Positions 8,225-15,677 of a DNA stretch of 64,000 nt are shown here, one piece after another; within the stretch, counting starts at the first letter, position 1, and each line of letters opens with the position of its first letter. The translations under genes and the position numbers were made by a program. Origin of the DNA: Rhodoferax fermentans (GTDB lineage Bacteria > Pseudomonadota > Gammaproteobacteria > Burkholderiales > Burkholderiaceae_C); assembly GCF_002017865.1 (NCBI RefSeq), contig NZ_MTJN01000002.1, positions 4,030,001-4,094,000 of the forward strand. Reading direction: 5' to 3'. A model generated the notes under the pieces. That model was not told the DNA's origin. It searched no databases and worked only from the letters and a program-made list of their open reading frames with translations.

Positions 8225-9070
8225 CTATTGCCGCGCGCTGCGCACGTTGCTGGGCAGCGCTTGCGGAAAACTCGAGCGAAACGGGTTGATATCCAGCCCG
8301 CCACGGCGGGTGTAACGCGCGTAGACACTGAGCTTGTGTGGCAAACAGCGGGCCTGGATGTCCATGAAGATGCGCTCAACACAGTCTTCATGGAAACCGT
8401 TGTGGTTGCGAAAACTCACGATGTAACGCAGTAATCCGGCCTGGTCGATCTGCGGACCAAAGTAGCTGATCTGCACACTGCCCCAGTCGGGCTGGCCTGT
8501 CACCGGACAATTGCTTTTGAGCAGGTTGCTGGTCAACACCTCGGATACTGGCGATTCCTCAGTGGCCGAGCTCAGGAACTCGGGCGCGGGGGTGTAACGG
8601 TCACAGTCCAGGTCAAGCCGGTCCAGGCTCAAGCCGTCGAGTTCATGGATGGGTTCCTGGTCAAACAACTCGGCCGCGATCAGCTTCACACCCACACTGC
8701 TTAACACCACCGCGCCACGCCAGGCGGCCTCGGTCAAATCGGCGCGCAAACGTGCCTGCACCTCCGCTGCGTCGGCAAACCGGGTGTTGCTGAAACTGCC
8801 CAGGTACAGCTTGAACGACTTGCTCTCGATGATGTTGGCCGACTCACACGGCACCGTGATGTGGGCCAGCGCCAGCTGCGGCTTGCCACGTGTGTTGAGC
8901 CAACTCAGCTCAAACGCGGTCCACAAATCCGCGCCGAGAAACGGCAGCCGCTGGCTGATACCCAACTTCTCGCGCTGCGCGACACGCGGGATCGGGAACA
9001 GCAGGCTGGCGTCGTACTGGTCCACATACTGCGTGGCCTGGCCTAAAGGGGAATGAGCTATGGGGTTCAT
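8225..9070 (-). CDS. queF: NADPH-dependent 7-cyano-7-deazaguanine reductase QueF
   Basis: A 281-residue QueF of the long, two-domain (E. coli-type) form. It reduces preQ0 to preQ1 in queuosine biosynthesis. The catalytic Cys and Asp are in [15 protein letters not shown] (around residue 188), and HEDCVERIF gives the second conserved region. The N-terminal half has [17 protein letters not shown], the QueF motif that binds NADPH and substrate. The start at 9070 gives the normal [15 protein letters not shown] N-terminus; the open frame upstream has no homology I recognise. Confidence 0.93.
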   Translation of the reverse strand: MNPIAHSPLGQATQYVDQYDASLLFPIPRVAQREKLGISQRLPFLGADLWTAFELSWLNTRGKPQLALAHITVPCESANIIESKSFKLYLGSFSNTRFADAAEVQARLRADLTEAAWRGAVVLSSVGVKLIAAELFDQEPIHELDGLSLDRLDLDCDRYTPAPEFLSSATEESPVSEVLTSNLLKSNCPVTGQPDWGSVQISYFGPQIDQAGLLRYIVSFRNHNGFHEDCVERIFMDIQARCLPHKLSVYARYTRRGGLDINPFRSSFPQALPSNVRSARQ

Positions 9071-9122
9071 GGATACTTTGCTTTTATAGCAAAAAAAGCT
9101 CTTTACACAGAAGGGGACAGCT

Positions 9123-9776
9123 TCAAAGAAGTGCCTCAATAGCCTGCAACCACCCATGGAAATGAGGGCAAGCTTGCCGTATCGCATCCAAGCCAATGTC
9201 ACAAGCGATAAGTGGGCCGTGGAAGGTCTTCTGATAGCCAGGCATAGCGGCAAGAATCCGTTTAGATGGCGCGGTCTGCGGGCCATCGTTGATGTCTTCT
9301 GGCGTACCTGCCGCAGCCAAAGCCTGCTTCAAGGCACTCACCAATGCTGCGTCATCAGACCATTGCGAAAACAAATCCGGCTGTGTGAACAACAGGGCTT
9401 CGTACTCATGCACCATCAAGTTGGCCAGAAAATTGGGTTGATTGATGTCCTGTGTAAGCTGAGCCTCGAGAAACAAGGCTTTCTGGTGACCCGTTGCGTT
9501 GGCGGCATAAGCTGGTACAGCTTTACCCGGAAAGTCTGCAGGCAAGGCATACAGGTCGAACATGGTGGTCACGTGGGCATCGGGGTCTTGCCTGCATAGC
9601 CGCACGATTTGAGGCTTGACTTTGGCATAGCTCACTACCCCCCCTTTGTAGCCTGGGCTGGTGCTGACGATGATGGGGGTCAAAAACCGCCCCAAACCCG
9701 CATAGTGCGGCACCAGCAACTCACGTACAAAAGCCTCTTCGGTCTGACCTTCAACCAGGACATAGAGGCGGCTCAT
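9123..9776 (-). CDS. DUF4276 family protein (TOPRIM-like), partner of the adjacent ATPase
   Basis: A 217-residue protein with N-terminal [20 protein letters not shown], which is diagnostic of DUF4276. The VEGQTE segment resembles the first acidic motif of TOPRIM folds (E followed by hydrophobic strands); a later acidic stretch, [10 protein letters not shown], may complete a metal site. Its ATG overlaps the ATPase stop (4 bp, ATGA), and GGGAG lies about 10 bases upstream, so the two are co-translated. TOPRIM nuclease plus SMC/ABC-like ATPase is the plan of the PARIS, OLD/Gabija-like and AbiL defence systems. A nuclease or toxin role triggered through the ATPase is inferred; no activity is shown for this family member. 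Confidence 0.75.
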   Translation of the reverse strand: MSRLYVLVEGQTEEAFVRELLVPHYAGLGRFLTPIIVSTSPGYKGGVVSYAKVKPQIVRLCRQDPDAHVTTMFDLYALPADFPGKAVPAYAANATGHQKALFLEAQLTQDINQPNFLANLMVHEYEALLFTQPDLFSQWSDDAALVSALKQALAAAGTPEDINDGPQTAPSKRILAAMPGYQKTFHGPLIACDIGLDAIRQACPHFHGWLQAIEALL

Positions 9777-10873
9777 CGTTGCGGTCTCCCACCCAAGATG
9801 TTTTTCTTCCACAAGTCGCCCAAGCTGTAATCCTGGAGCCATTCGCGCAACGCTGCTGGGTCAGGACGCTTGAAGTCCGAAGCTCCCCCCTTCTTATCCA
9901 CCACAATGAGATCTTCCACATCGAACTCATTGACCAACTCTACCGATTGCGTGGACACAATGATCTGATGTTGCTGAGAAGTGGACTTCATCATCGCCCC
10001 TAGCATAGTGATGGCAAAGGGGTGTAGCCCCAACTCAGGCTCATCAATCAGAATCGTCGCCGGCATGAAGTTTTCAGGCTGCAGTAGCACGGTGGTCAGG
10101 CAGATGAAACGCAAGGTTCCGTCAGACAAGGCGCTCGCGGTGAAGGGAGTGTCTTGGCCTGCTTCTGTCCATTCCAATTGAATTTTTTCCACATTTCCAG
10201 CATAGGGGCGAAACAGAAAATCCCCAAAGAAAGGGGCCACCATCTGAATAGACTTGACGATGCGCTGGTAATGCGCTGTGTGTTGTTCTTTCAGCCGACT
10301 AAGGAAGGCGGCAAGATTGCGAGCATCTTCACGCAAGTATTCGTTGTCGTTGAGGCCATGGACTTGCTTAACCGTGGCACTGGTACTGGTGTCATGGAAG
10401 TGGTAAACCCGCCAGCTACGCATGGCAGGCACGGTGTAATCCCAAGTGGCGCCATGTGGTCCTTTTTCTTTAAATTTAGTCTCAAAATGGCCGGCAGTGG
10501 GATGCCACTCCCCCCTCATGTTCCACCAAAGCGCCTCATGCGCAAACATCATTCGGTTGTCTTGCGTCGGTTTGAGTTTGAAACGGTAGCCGTTGTTGCC
10601 AAAGTAAAGCTCCGCACCCAGGGACTCGGTTTTCTTGCGTCCGAAATGCAAGACAGCATCAGGACCCCCAACATCTCCCACATAGACCTGCAGTTGCTTG
10701 TCCAGAATGCGGCCAATAAGCTTAAAAAAGCCGATGAAGTTGGACTTGCCTGCGCCGTTGGCACCAATGAGGACATTGATGGACCCCAATGGCAGATCGC
10801 AAGATGCGATGGATTTATATCCTTTCAAAACCAGCCGCGACAGCTGGTTTGAATTTGTCACATGTTTCACCAT
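9773..10873 (-). CDS. AAA_21/ABC-type ATPase, putative defence sensor
   Basis: A 366-residue P-loop ATPase of the SMC/RecF-like AAA_21 group. The Walker A motif is GANGAGKSN (about residues 37-45). An ABC-signature-like segment is SALSDGTLRFI, Walker B is ATILIDEPELGLHP, and the H-loop region is QHQIIVSTQS. Between them lies a 150-residue insert with no recognisable motif. The GAGGGTTC ribosome site and ATG at 10873 are good. It is translationally coupled to the DUF4276 gene, and a small ORF overlaps its start by 7 bp. Related ATPases (AriA of PARIS, OLD, AbiL) sense phage factors and release a TOPRIM effector; assigning that role here is inference from architecture. Confidence 0.85.
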   Translation of the reverse strand: MVKHVTNSNQLSRLVLKGYKSIASCDLPLGSINVLIGANGAGKSNFIGFFKLIGRILDKQLQVYVGDVGGPDAVLHFGRKKTESLGAELYFGNNGYRFKLKPTQDNRMMFAHEALWWNMRGEWHPTAGHFETKFKEKGPHGATWDYTVPAMRSWRVYHFHDTSTSATVKQVHGLNDNEYLREDARNLAAFLSRLKEQHTAHYQRIVKSIQMVAPFFGDFLFRPYAGNVEKIQLEWTEAGQDTPFTASALSDGTLRFICLTTVLLQPENFMPATILIDEPELGLHPFAITMLGAMMKSTSQQHQIIVSTQSVELVNEFDVEDLIVVDKKGGASDFKRPDPAALREWLQDYSLGDLWKKNILGGRPQR

Positions 10874-11214
10874 GGTGAACCCTCTGTCGTTCTCTCGGAA
10901 GAAATCAAATTAACTCCCAATGAATCGTAAAAACATAGTTTGTGCTGCAACTGATCGCGTTTGCCTTGCAGCGTTGTGGATGCGATGCAGCGCACTTCTT
11001 TGAATTGACCGCGCGACTCATCTCCATCTTGCAGTACATCGTCATCGGGGTATTTTCCTCTGACCAGCGAGCTGTTCAGCTGTTTGTGTTCATCTATCTT
11101 GAACTCGGTGCCGGTCCACATTCCGAATTTGAACGCAATATCTCTGGGGGCATAGGTCCCGCTATACCCAACGACTGTGGCGTAGAAACCGATGTCTGAT
11201 ACTTGTTCGCCCAC
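10867..11214 (-). CDS. Small hypothetical protein upstream of the ATPase
   Basis: A 115-residue ORF from a GTG at 11214, with an in-frame TAG eight codons upstream, so it cannot extend far. Its 3' end overlaps the ATPase start by 7 bp, as expected in a coupled operon. Residues 12-35 (FYATVVGYSGTY, AFKFGMWTG) look like a beta-rich fold, and the composition is protein-like. I recognise no family. The ribosome site is weak. It may be a third component of the ATPase/DUF4276 module or the remnant of a longer gene; the upstream sequence at 11225-11270 resembles degenerate short repeats. Confidence 0.45.
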   Translation of the reverse strand: MGEQVSDIGFYATVVGYSGTYAPRDIAFKFGMWTGTEFKIDEHKQLNSSLVRGKYPDDDVLQDGDESRGQFKEVRCIASTTLQGKRDQLQHKLCFYDSLGVNLISSERTTEGSPW

Positions 11215-11364
11215 TCTTTGACGCTGATCTTGCTGCTATTTAAATCAGCCTAGCTTCTAATTAAGGCAAATTCGCCACAATTGAAAGCGGGGTTGTAGAC
11301 CGCGTTTTCAGCCCATACACCAAGGAATCGTAGACAACTTTTTTGGCATGAAGGGCGCCTTTGC

Positions 11365-12141
11365 TCACTCAACACCACGGCGCCGGAACACCAGCCGCTC
11401 AGGTGTGGATGCGCCTGCGTCATAGGCGTAGCCTTCGGCATCAAAACCGGCCAGTTGCTCGGGCTTTTTGAGCGCGTGTGTAGCCGCAAACCGCGCCATC
11501 AGGCCGCGTGCACGTTTGGCGTGAAAACTCACGATCTTGTATTTGCCGCCCTTGTATTCCTCAAAAACACACTCCACCACCCGCGCCTTCAGGGCCGTGC
11601 GGTCCACCGCCTTGAAATACTCAACCGAGGCCAGGTTAACGATGACTGGCACTGCGTCCTTTTTCAGACAGATGTTCAGGTGCTCGGCGAGCTGGCTGCC
11701 CCAGAACTCGTACAGGTTTTTGCCACGGGCATTGGCCAGCTGGGTGCCCATCTCCAACCGGTAAGGTTGCATGTAGTCCAGCGGGCGCAGCACACCGTAG
11801 AGGCCACTCAAAATGCCCACATGCTCCTGCAGCCAGGCCAGCGCCTTGGCATCCAGGGTTTTGGCGTCCAGGCCACCATAAACATCGCCGTTGAAGGCCA
11901 GCACCGCCTGTTTGGCGTTTTTGGCGGTGAACTTGGGCGTCCAGGCTTGGTAACGCGCCACGTTCAGGCCGCTTAAGGTGTCACTCAGGTGCATCAGCTG
12001 GGCGATGTCCTGCGGCGACTTCTGGCGCAGGATCTCGATCAGCTCAGTGGACTGGGCCACAAACTGTGGCTGGGTGTGCGGCACATCACCAGCGGGAGTG
12101 TCGTAGTCGAGGGCTTTGGCGGGGGAGAGTAAAAGCAGCAT
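11365..12141 (-). CDS. yaaA: Peroxide stress protein YaaA
   Basis: A 258-residue YaaA (DUF328) protein with the N-terminal signature LLLLSPAKALDY. Conserved stretches are QAVLAFNGDVYGGLDA, HVGILSGLYGVLRPLD and the C-terminal SFHAKRARGLMARF. In E. coli YaaA is OxyR-controlled and lowers free intracellular iron during H2O2 stress. Here it sits next to ahpC, divergently transcribed, with an OxyR-like box in the 205-bp gap, which suggests joint control. Length and ends are normal for the family. Confidence 0.93.
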   Translation of the reverse strand: MLLLLSPAKALDYDTPAGDVPHTQPQFVAQSTELIEILRQKSPQDIAQLMHLSDTLSGLNVARYQAWTPKFTAKNAKQAVLAFNGDVYGGLDAKTLDAKALAWLQEHVGILSGLYGVLRPLDYMQPYRLEMGTQLANARGKNLYEFWGSQLAEHLNICLKKDAVPVIVNLASVEYFKAVDRTALKARVVECVFEEYKGGKYKIVSFHAKRARGLMARFAATHALKKPEQLAGFDAEGYAYDAGASTPERLVFRRRGVE

Positions 12142-12209
12142 GGTGGCAAGGGATAAGGGTTGGGTCGCAAACTACAGACCTGTCAGGTTTTCATTATTGT
12201 GACCGCGTG

Positions 12210-12246
12210 ATAAAGAAAGGCTATGAATAGCTTATAAACAATGTAT
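12210..12246. promoter_or_regulatory. OxyR-like binding site upstream of ahpC
   Basis: Four tetranucleotides with exact 7-nt spacing, ATAA-N7-CTAT-N7-TTAT-N7-GTAT, follow the OxyR tetramer rule ATAG-N7-CTAT-N7-ATAG-N7-CTAT (one perfect, two near, one poor half-site). It lies about 100 bp upstream of the ahpC ATG and 69 bp from the divergent yaaA start. An adjoining hairpin, TATCGT/ACGATA (12244-12259), partly overlaps it. Confidence 0.6.
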
Positions 12247-12346
12247 CGTGAAAACGATAGATCACCACTATGATTTGACCCATCGGTGAAACACACACAA
12301 CACCGAATTTTTCTTGCTTTCTCATCAACCAACCAGGAGTCCTTCC

Positions 12347-12910
12347 ATGTCCTTGATCAATACCCAAGTTCAACCTTTCAAAGCCAAAGCTTTCCACAAT
12401 GGCCAGTTCATCGACGTGACCGAAGCCAGCCTCAAAGGCAAATGGTCGGTCGTGATCTTCATGCCCGCCGCCTTCACCTTCAATTGCCCGACCGAAGTGG
12501 AAGACGCTGCTGACAACTACGCTGAATTCCAGAAGGCCAACACCGAGGTCTACATCGTCACCACCGACACCCACTTCTCGCACAAGGTGTGGCACGAAAC
12601 CTCTCCCGCTGTGGGCAAGGCCAAGTTCCCGCTGGTGGGTGACCCAACCCACCAACTGACCCGTGCTTTTGACGTGCATATCGACGCAGACGGCCTGGCT
12701 TACCGCGGTACCTTCGTGATCAACCCGGACGGCGTGATCAAGACCCTGGAAATCCACTCCAACGAAATCGCCCGCGATGTGAAAGAAACCCTGCGCAAGC
12801 TCAAGGCAGCCCAGTACACCGCTTCGCACCCCGGTGAAGTGTGCCCCGCCAAGTGGAACGAAGGCGCCAAGACCATCGCTCCGTCGCTGGAATTGGTCGG
12901 CAAGATCTAA
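12347..12910 (+). CDS. ahpC: Alkyl hydroperoxide reductase subunit C (peroxiredoxin)
   Basis: A 187-residue typical 2-Cys peroxiredoxin of the AhpC1 type. The peroxidatic Cys is in FTFNCPTEVED (about C47) and the resolving Cys is in HPGEVCPAKW (about C165). It reduces H2O2 and organic peroxides in the cytoplasm and is recycled by AhpF, encoded downstream. The ATG at 12347 has an AGGAGT ribosome site; the frame is open further upstream but lies in the promoter. An OxyR-like box precedes it, and a strong terminator follows at 12956-13003, so much of its transcription probably ends before ahpF, giving an excess of AhpC. Confidence 0.95.
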   Translation: MSLINTQVQPFKAKAFHNGQFIDVTEASLKGKWSVVIFMPAAFTFNCPTEVEDAADNYAEFQKANTEVYIVTTDTHFSHKVWHETSPAVGKAKFPLVGDPTHQLTRAFDVHIDADGLAYRGTFVINPDGVIKTLEIHSNEIARDVKETLRKLKAAQYTASHPGEVCPAKWNEGAKTIAPSLELVGKI

Positions 12911-12928
12911 GTCCCCGGTGACCTGATC

Positions 12929-13003
12929 GGCACACCTTCACCGGTGTGCCCCAAGCCGGACTGGGACAAGCTGCCCCGCGCAGCTTGCCCTCCGGTTTTT
13001 TTT
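12929..13003 (+). terminator. Hairpin plus rho-independent terminator after ahpC
   Basis: A first hairpin GGCACACC/GGTGTGCC (12929-12950) is followed by a second stem, CCGGA/TCCGG with inner CAAGCTG/CAGCTTG (12956-12995), directly followed by eight T residues (12996-13003). It sits 45 bp after the ahpC stop. Confidence 0.85.
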
Positions 13004-13020
13004 CGAACAAAATTTGCCTC

Positions 13021-13053
13021 CAGCCCTTTTAAAACGGGCACAAACAGCTATTT
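13021..13053. repeat. Short palindromic repeat (copy 3), ahpC-ahpF gap
   Basis: CAGCCCTTTTAAAACGGGC, followed by the conserved AACAGCTATTT outer part. It lies immediately before the ahpF ribosome-binding region (ATG 13080). Confidence 0.65.
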
Positions 13054-13079
13054 AAGAAGTAGCACCTAAGGAATCCACC

Positions 13080-14642
13080 ATGCTCGACCAAGACATCAAA
13101 ACACAATTAGCCGCCTACCTGCAGCGCGTGACACAACCGTTCGAGATGGTGGCCAGCCTCAATGACTCGGACACCTCGCGCGAAATGCTCGACCTGCTGC
13201 AGACCATCCAGAGCCTGCGCAGCGACAAGATCACGCTCAAAACCGACGGCAACGACATGCGCAAGCCGTCGTTCACCGTGCAACGCGTCGGTGCCAACAA
13301 CAGCCTGCGTTTTGCCGGCCTGCCGCTGGGCCACGAGTTCACCTCGCTGGTGCTGGCCTTGCTGTGGACCGGCGGCCACCCGCCCAAGGTCGAGGCCGAT
13401 GTGCTAGACAGCATCCGCGCCCTGGACGGTGACTTCAACTTCGAGGTCTACATGTCCTTGACCTGCCACAACTGCCCGGACGTGGTGCAGGCGCTGAGCC
13501 TGATGGCGATCTTCAACCCCAAGGTCAAGACCGTGGTGATCGAAGGCGGCGCCTTCCAGGCCGAAGTCAATGACCGCGAGATCATGGCCGTGCCGATGGT
13601 GTTCCTCAATGGCCAGATGTTTGGCTCAGGCCGTATGACGGTCGAGGAAATTGTCGCCAAGCTCGACACTGGCGCTGCCGCCCGTGACGCCGCCAAACTC
13701 AGCGCACAAGACCCTTATGAAGTGCTGATCGTCGGTGGTGGCCCAGCCGGTGCCGCTGCCAGTGTCTACGCCGCCCGCAAAGGCATCCGCACCGGTATTG
13801 CCGCCGAGCGTTTTGGCGGCCAGGTCAACGACACCTTGGCCATCGAGAACTTTGTCTCGGTACTGGAGACCGACGGCCCCAAATTTGCCGCCGCACTCGA
13901 AGCCCATGCCCGCGCTTATGACGTGAACATCATGAACCTGCAACGCGCCGACAAGCTGATCCCAGCCACCGAGCCGGGTGGCCTGATCGAGATCCAGCTC
14001 GCCAACGGCGGCTCACTCAAGAGCAAGACGGTCATCCTGTCCACCGGCGCGCGCTGGCGCAATGTCAATGTGCCCGGTGAAGAACAGTACAAAACCAAGG
14101 GTGTGGCCTATTGCCCGCACTGCGACGGCCCGCTGTTCAAGGGCAAACGTGTGTCGGTGATTGGTGGCGGCAACTCCGGCGTCGAAGCCGCGATTGACCT
14201 GGCCGGTGTGGTGGCGCATGTGACGCTGATCGAGTTCGACACCAAGTTACGTGCCGACGCGGTGCTGGTCAACAAACTCAAGAGCCTGCCCAATGTGACC
14301 ATCTTGGTGAACGCGCAGACCACCGAGATCACCGGCGACGGCCAGAAGGTCAACGGCCTGAGCTACAAAGACCGCGCCACCGAGGTTGTGCACCATGTGG
14401 AACTCGAAGGTGTGTTTGTGCAGATTGGCCTGGTGCCCAACACCGAATGGCTCAAAGGCACACTCGAACTCTCCAAACACGGCGAGATTGTGGTCGACGC
14501 CAAAGGCCAGACCTCGCTGCCCGGTGTGTTTGCCGCAGGGGACGCCACCACCGTGCCCTACAAACAGATCATCATCGCCACAGGTGACGGCGCCAAGGCG
14601 GCCCTGAGCGCGTTTGACTACCTGATGCGCCTGCCCGCCTGA
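13080..14642 (+). CDS. ahpF: Alkyl hydroperoxide reductase subunit F
   Basis: A 520-residue flavoprotein disulfide reductase that passes electrons from NADH to AhpC. It has an N-terminal tandem thioredoxin-like domain with the redox pair TCHNC (about residues 128-131), an FAD-binding [17 protein letters not shown], a thioredoxin-reductase-like active site CPHCDG (about 345-350), an NADH-binding [15 protein letters not shown] and a C-terminal [15 protein letters not shown]. Length and order match E. coli AhpF. It lies 170 bp downstream of ahpC, behind a terminator, so it may have a promoter of its own or be read through. Confidence 0.95.
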   Translation: MLDQDIKTQLAAYLQRVTQPFEMVASLNDSDTSREMLDLLQTIQSLRSDKITLKTDGNDMRKPSFTVQRVGANNSLRFAGLPLGHEFTSLVLALLWTGGHPPKVEADVLDSIRALDGDFNFEVYMSLTCHNCPDVVQALSLMAIFNPKVKTVVIEGGAFQAEVNDREIMAVPMVFLNGQMFGSGRMTVEEIVAKLDTGAAARDAAKLSAQDPYEVLIVGGGPAGAAASVYAARKGIRTGIAAERFGGQVNDTLAIENFVSVLETDGPKFAAALEAHARAYDVNIMNLQRADKLIPATEPGGLIEIQLANGGSLKSKTVILSTGARWRNVNVPGEEQYKTKGVAYCPHCDGPLFKGKRVSVIGGGNSGVEAAIDLAGVVAHVTLIEFDTKLRADAVLVNKLKSLPNVTILVNAQTTEITGDGQKVNGLSYKDRATEVVHHVELEGVFVQIGLVPNTEWLKGTLELSKHGEIVVDAKGQTSLPGVFAAGDATTVPYKQIIIATGDGAKAALSAFDYLMRLPA

Positions 14643-14658
14643 AGCGACAGCAAAACAG

Positions 14659-14693
14659 GCCACATCAACAACCGCAAGAGTTGTTGATGTGGC
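14659..14693 (+). terminator. Perfect 13-bp hairpin after ahpF
   Basis: GCCACATCAACAA (14659-14671) and its exact complement (14681-14693) flank a 9-nt loop, 17 bp after the ahpF stop. There is no T-tract, so it may stabilise the mRNA end or assist rho-dependent termination. Confidence 0.6.
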
Positions 14694-14802
14694 TTGGCCC
14701 GGCATACGGGCTACGCGTCAGCACTAATCTCAGTGCTGCACGACCAATGGAAGCAAGAGCGCAAGCGGCCACGCCGCAAAGTCGCCCTCTCAACTGACTC
14801 AG

Positions 14803-15156
14803 TTAGGCCTGCCCATACTTTTGATTGAATTTTTCATCGCTCATGGTGAGGAACAAGATGAACTCCACGAACGCAATGATGGCAGGAATGAATGTCCAGC
14901 AAAAAAGCAGGTACACGATGCCTAGCCCAACTTGACCGAGATAGAACTTGTGACCACCGAAGCCGCCCAGAAAAAAGGCAAAAAGTGCAGCAGCAATTCG
15001 GCTTTTGCCATTTGACGCGACGGGGCCAAGGTTTATTGCCGCTGGTGGGTTCATTTGCCTAACCCCGCATTTGGGACAGATTTCTGCTTTGGCTTTTATA
15101 ACAGCGCCGCACTCGCTACAAAATTTCTCATCAACGGCCTTAACTGGCTGATTCAT
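14803..15156 (-). CDS. Zinc-ribbon and TM2 domain membrane protein
   Basis: A 117-residue protein with an N-terminal zinc ribbon (FCSECG and CPKCG, about residues 13-31) followed by two membrane helices of the TM2 domain (AALFAFFLGGFGGHKFYLGQ, then a second helix ending in FLTMSD). TM2 proteins are widespread and functionally undefined. The ATG at 15156 is preceded by AGGAGG-type sequence. It appears to be a single-gene unit. Confidence 0.85.
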   Translation of the reverse strand: MNQPVKAVDEKFCSECGAVIKAKAEICPKCGVRQMNPPAAINLGPVASNGKSRIAAALFAFFLGGFGGHKFYLGQVGLGIVYLLFCWTFIPAIIAFVEFILFLTMSDEKFNQKYGQA

Positions 15157-15542
15157 GTTTTCTCCTCCTTAGAACTGATGCTGCTTAAACGCCCAGCGTA
15201 ATCTAGCCGAGCGCCTGTCCTTGCAAACCAAAGCCAGACGACACAACTAACTGAGCTATCGGATATAGAAGGGAGGACTTCATACGTCGCACTACCTCTT
15301 GCCGCCTCGTTTTGAAAGCGGCAAAAGACAGAAAACTACAGTGTCAACTTCATTCATGAGATCCCTCCCCTACATTTCCCAGTCTACCCGGTTGCAGAAT
15401 CAACTTCGGAAGGCTTTGACGTGCGCCGATACGCAGATGGCATGGCCGCAGGTTATGGTTCATGATAGACAGCGGCTGTTACCCAGGTTGGCTCGGTAAA
15501 ATCGGGCCAGTCCTCTCTTTTATTACATTGAGCGGCGCCCAA
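15157..15542. other. Intergenic stretch upstream of valS, no supported gene
   Basis: Open frames here (for example 15299-15499) have no family resemblance and no good ribosome site. The region is lower in GC than its neighbours. The only clear structure is the inverted repeat that begins at 15543. Confidence 0.5.
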
Positions 15543-15645
15543 GGTTCCATTTCAAAATCATTTGTGTCTAGGCGCAAAGCCGCTGACAGTGCACTAGCAC
15601 GGCAAGGCGAAGCAACAACGACACGGAGGATTTTGAAATGGAACC
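15543..15645. repeat. 103-bp element bounded by perfect 17-bp inverted repeats, valS leader
   Basis: GGTTCCATTTCAAAATC (15543-15559) and its exact complement (15629-15645) bound a 69-bp GC-rich interior. The arms extend imperfectly outward (GGCGCC/GGTGCC). The right arm ends 32 bp before the valS ATG. No flanking direct duplication is seen. It could be a small non-autonomous mobile element, or a hairpin affecting valS expression. Confidence 0.75.
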
Positions 15646-15677
15646 AGGTGCCGTTCGTCATTGATTGACCCACTCCC

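Noticed and set aside
15299..15668. Two short open frames in the valS upstream region
   Set aside because: Neither has a family match or ribosome site and one runs through the inverted-repeat element.
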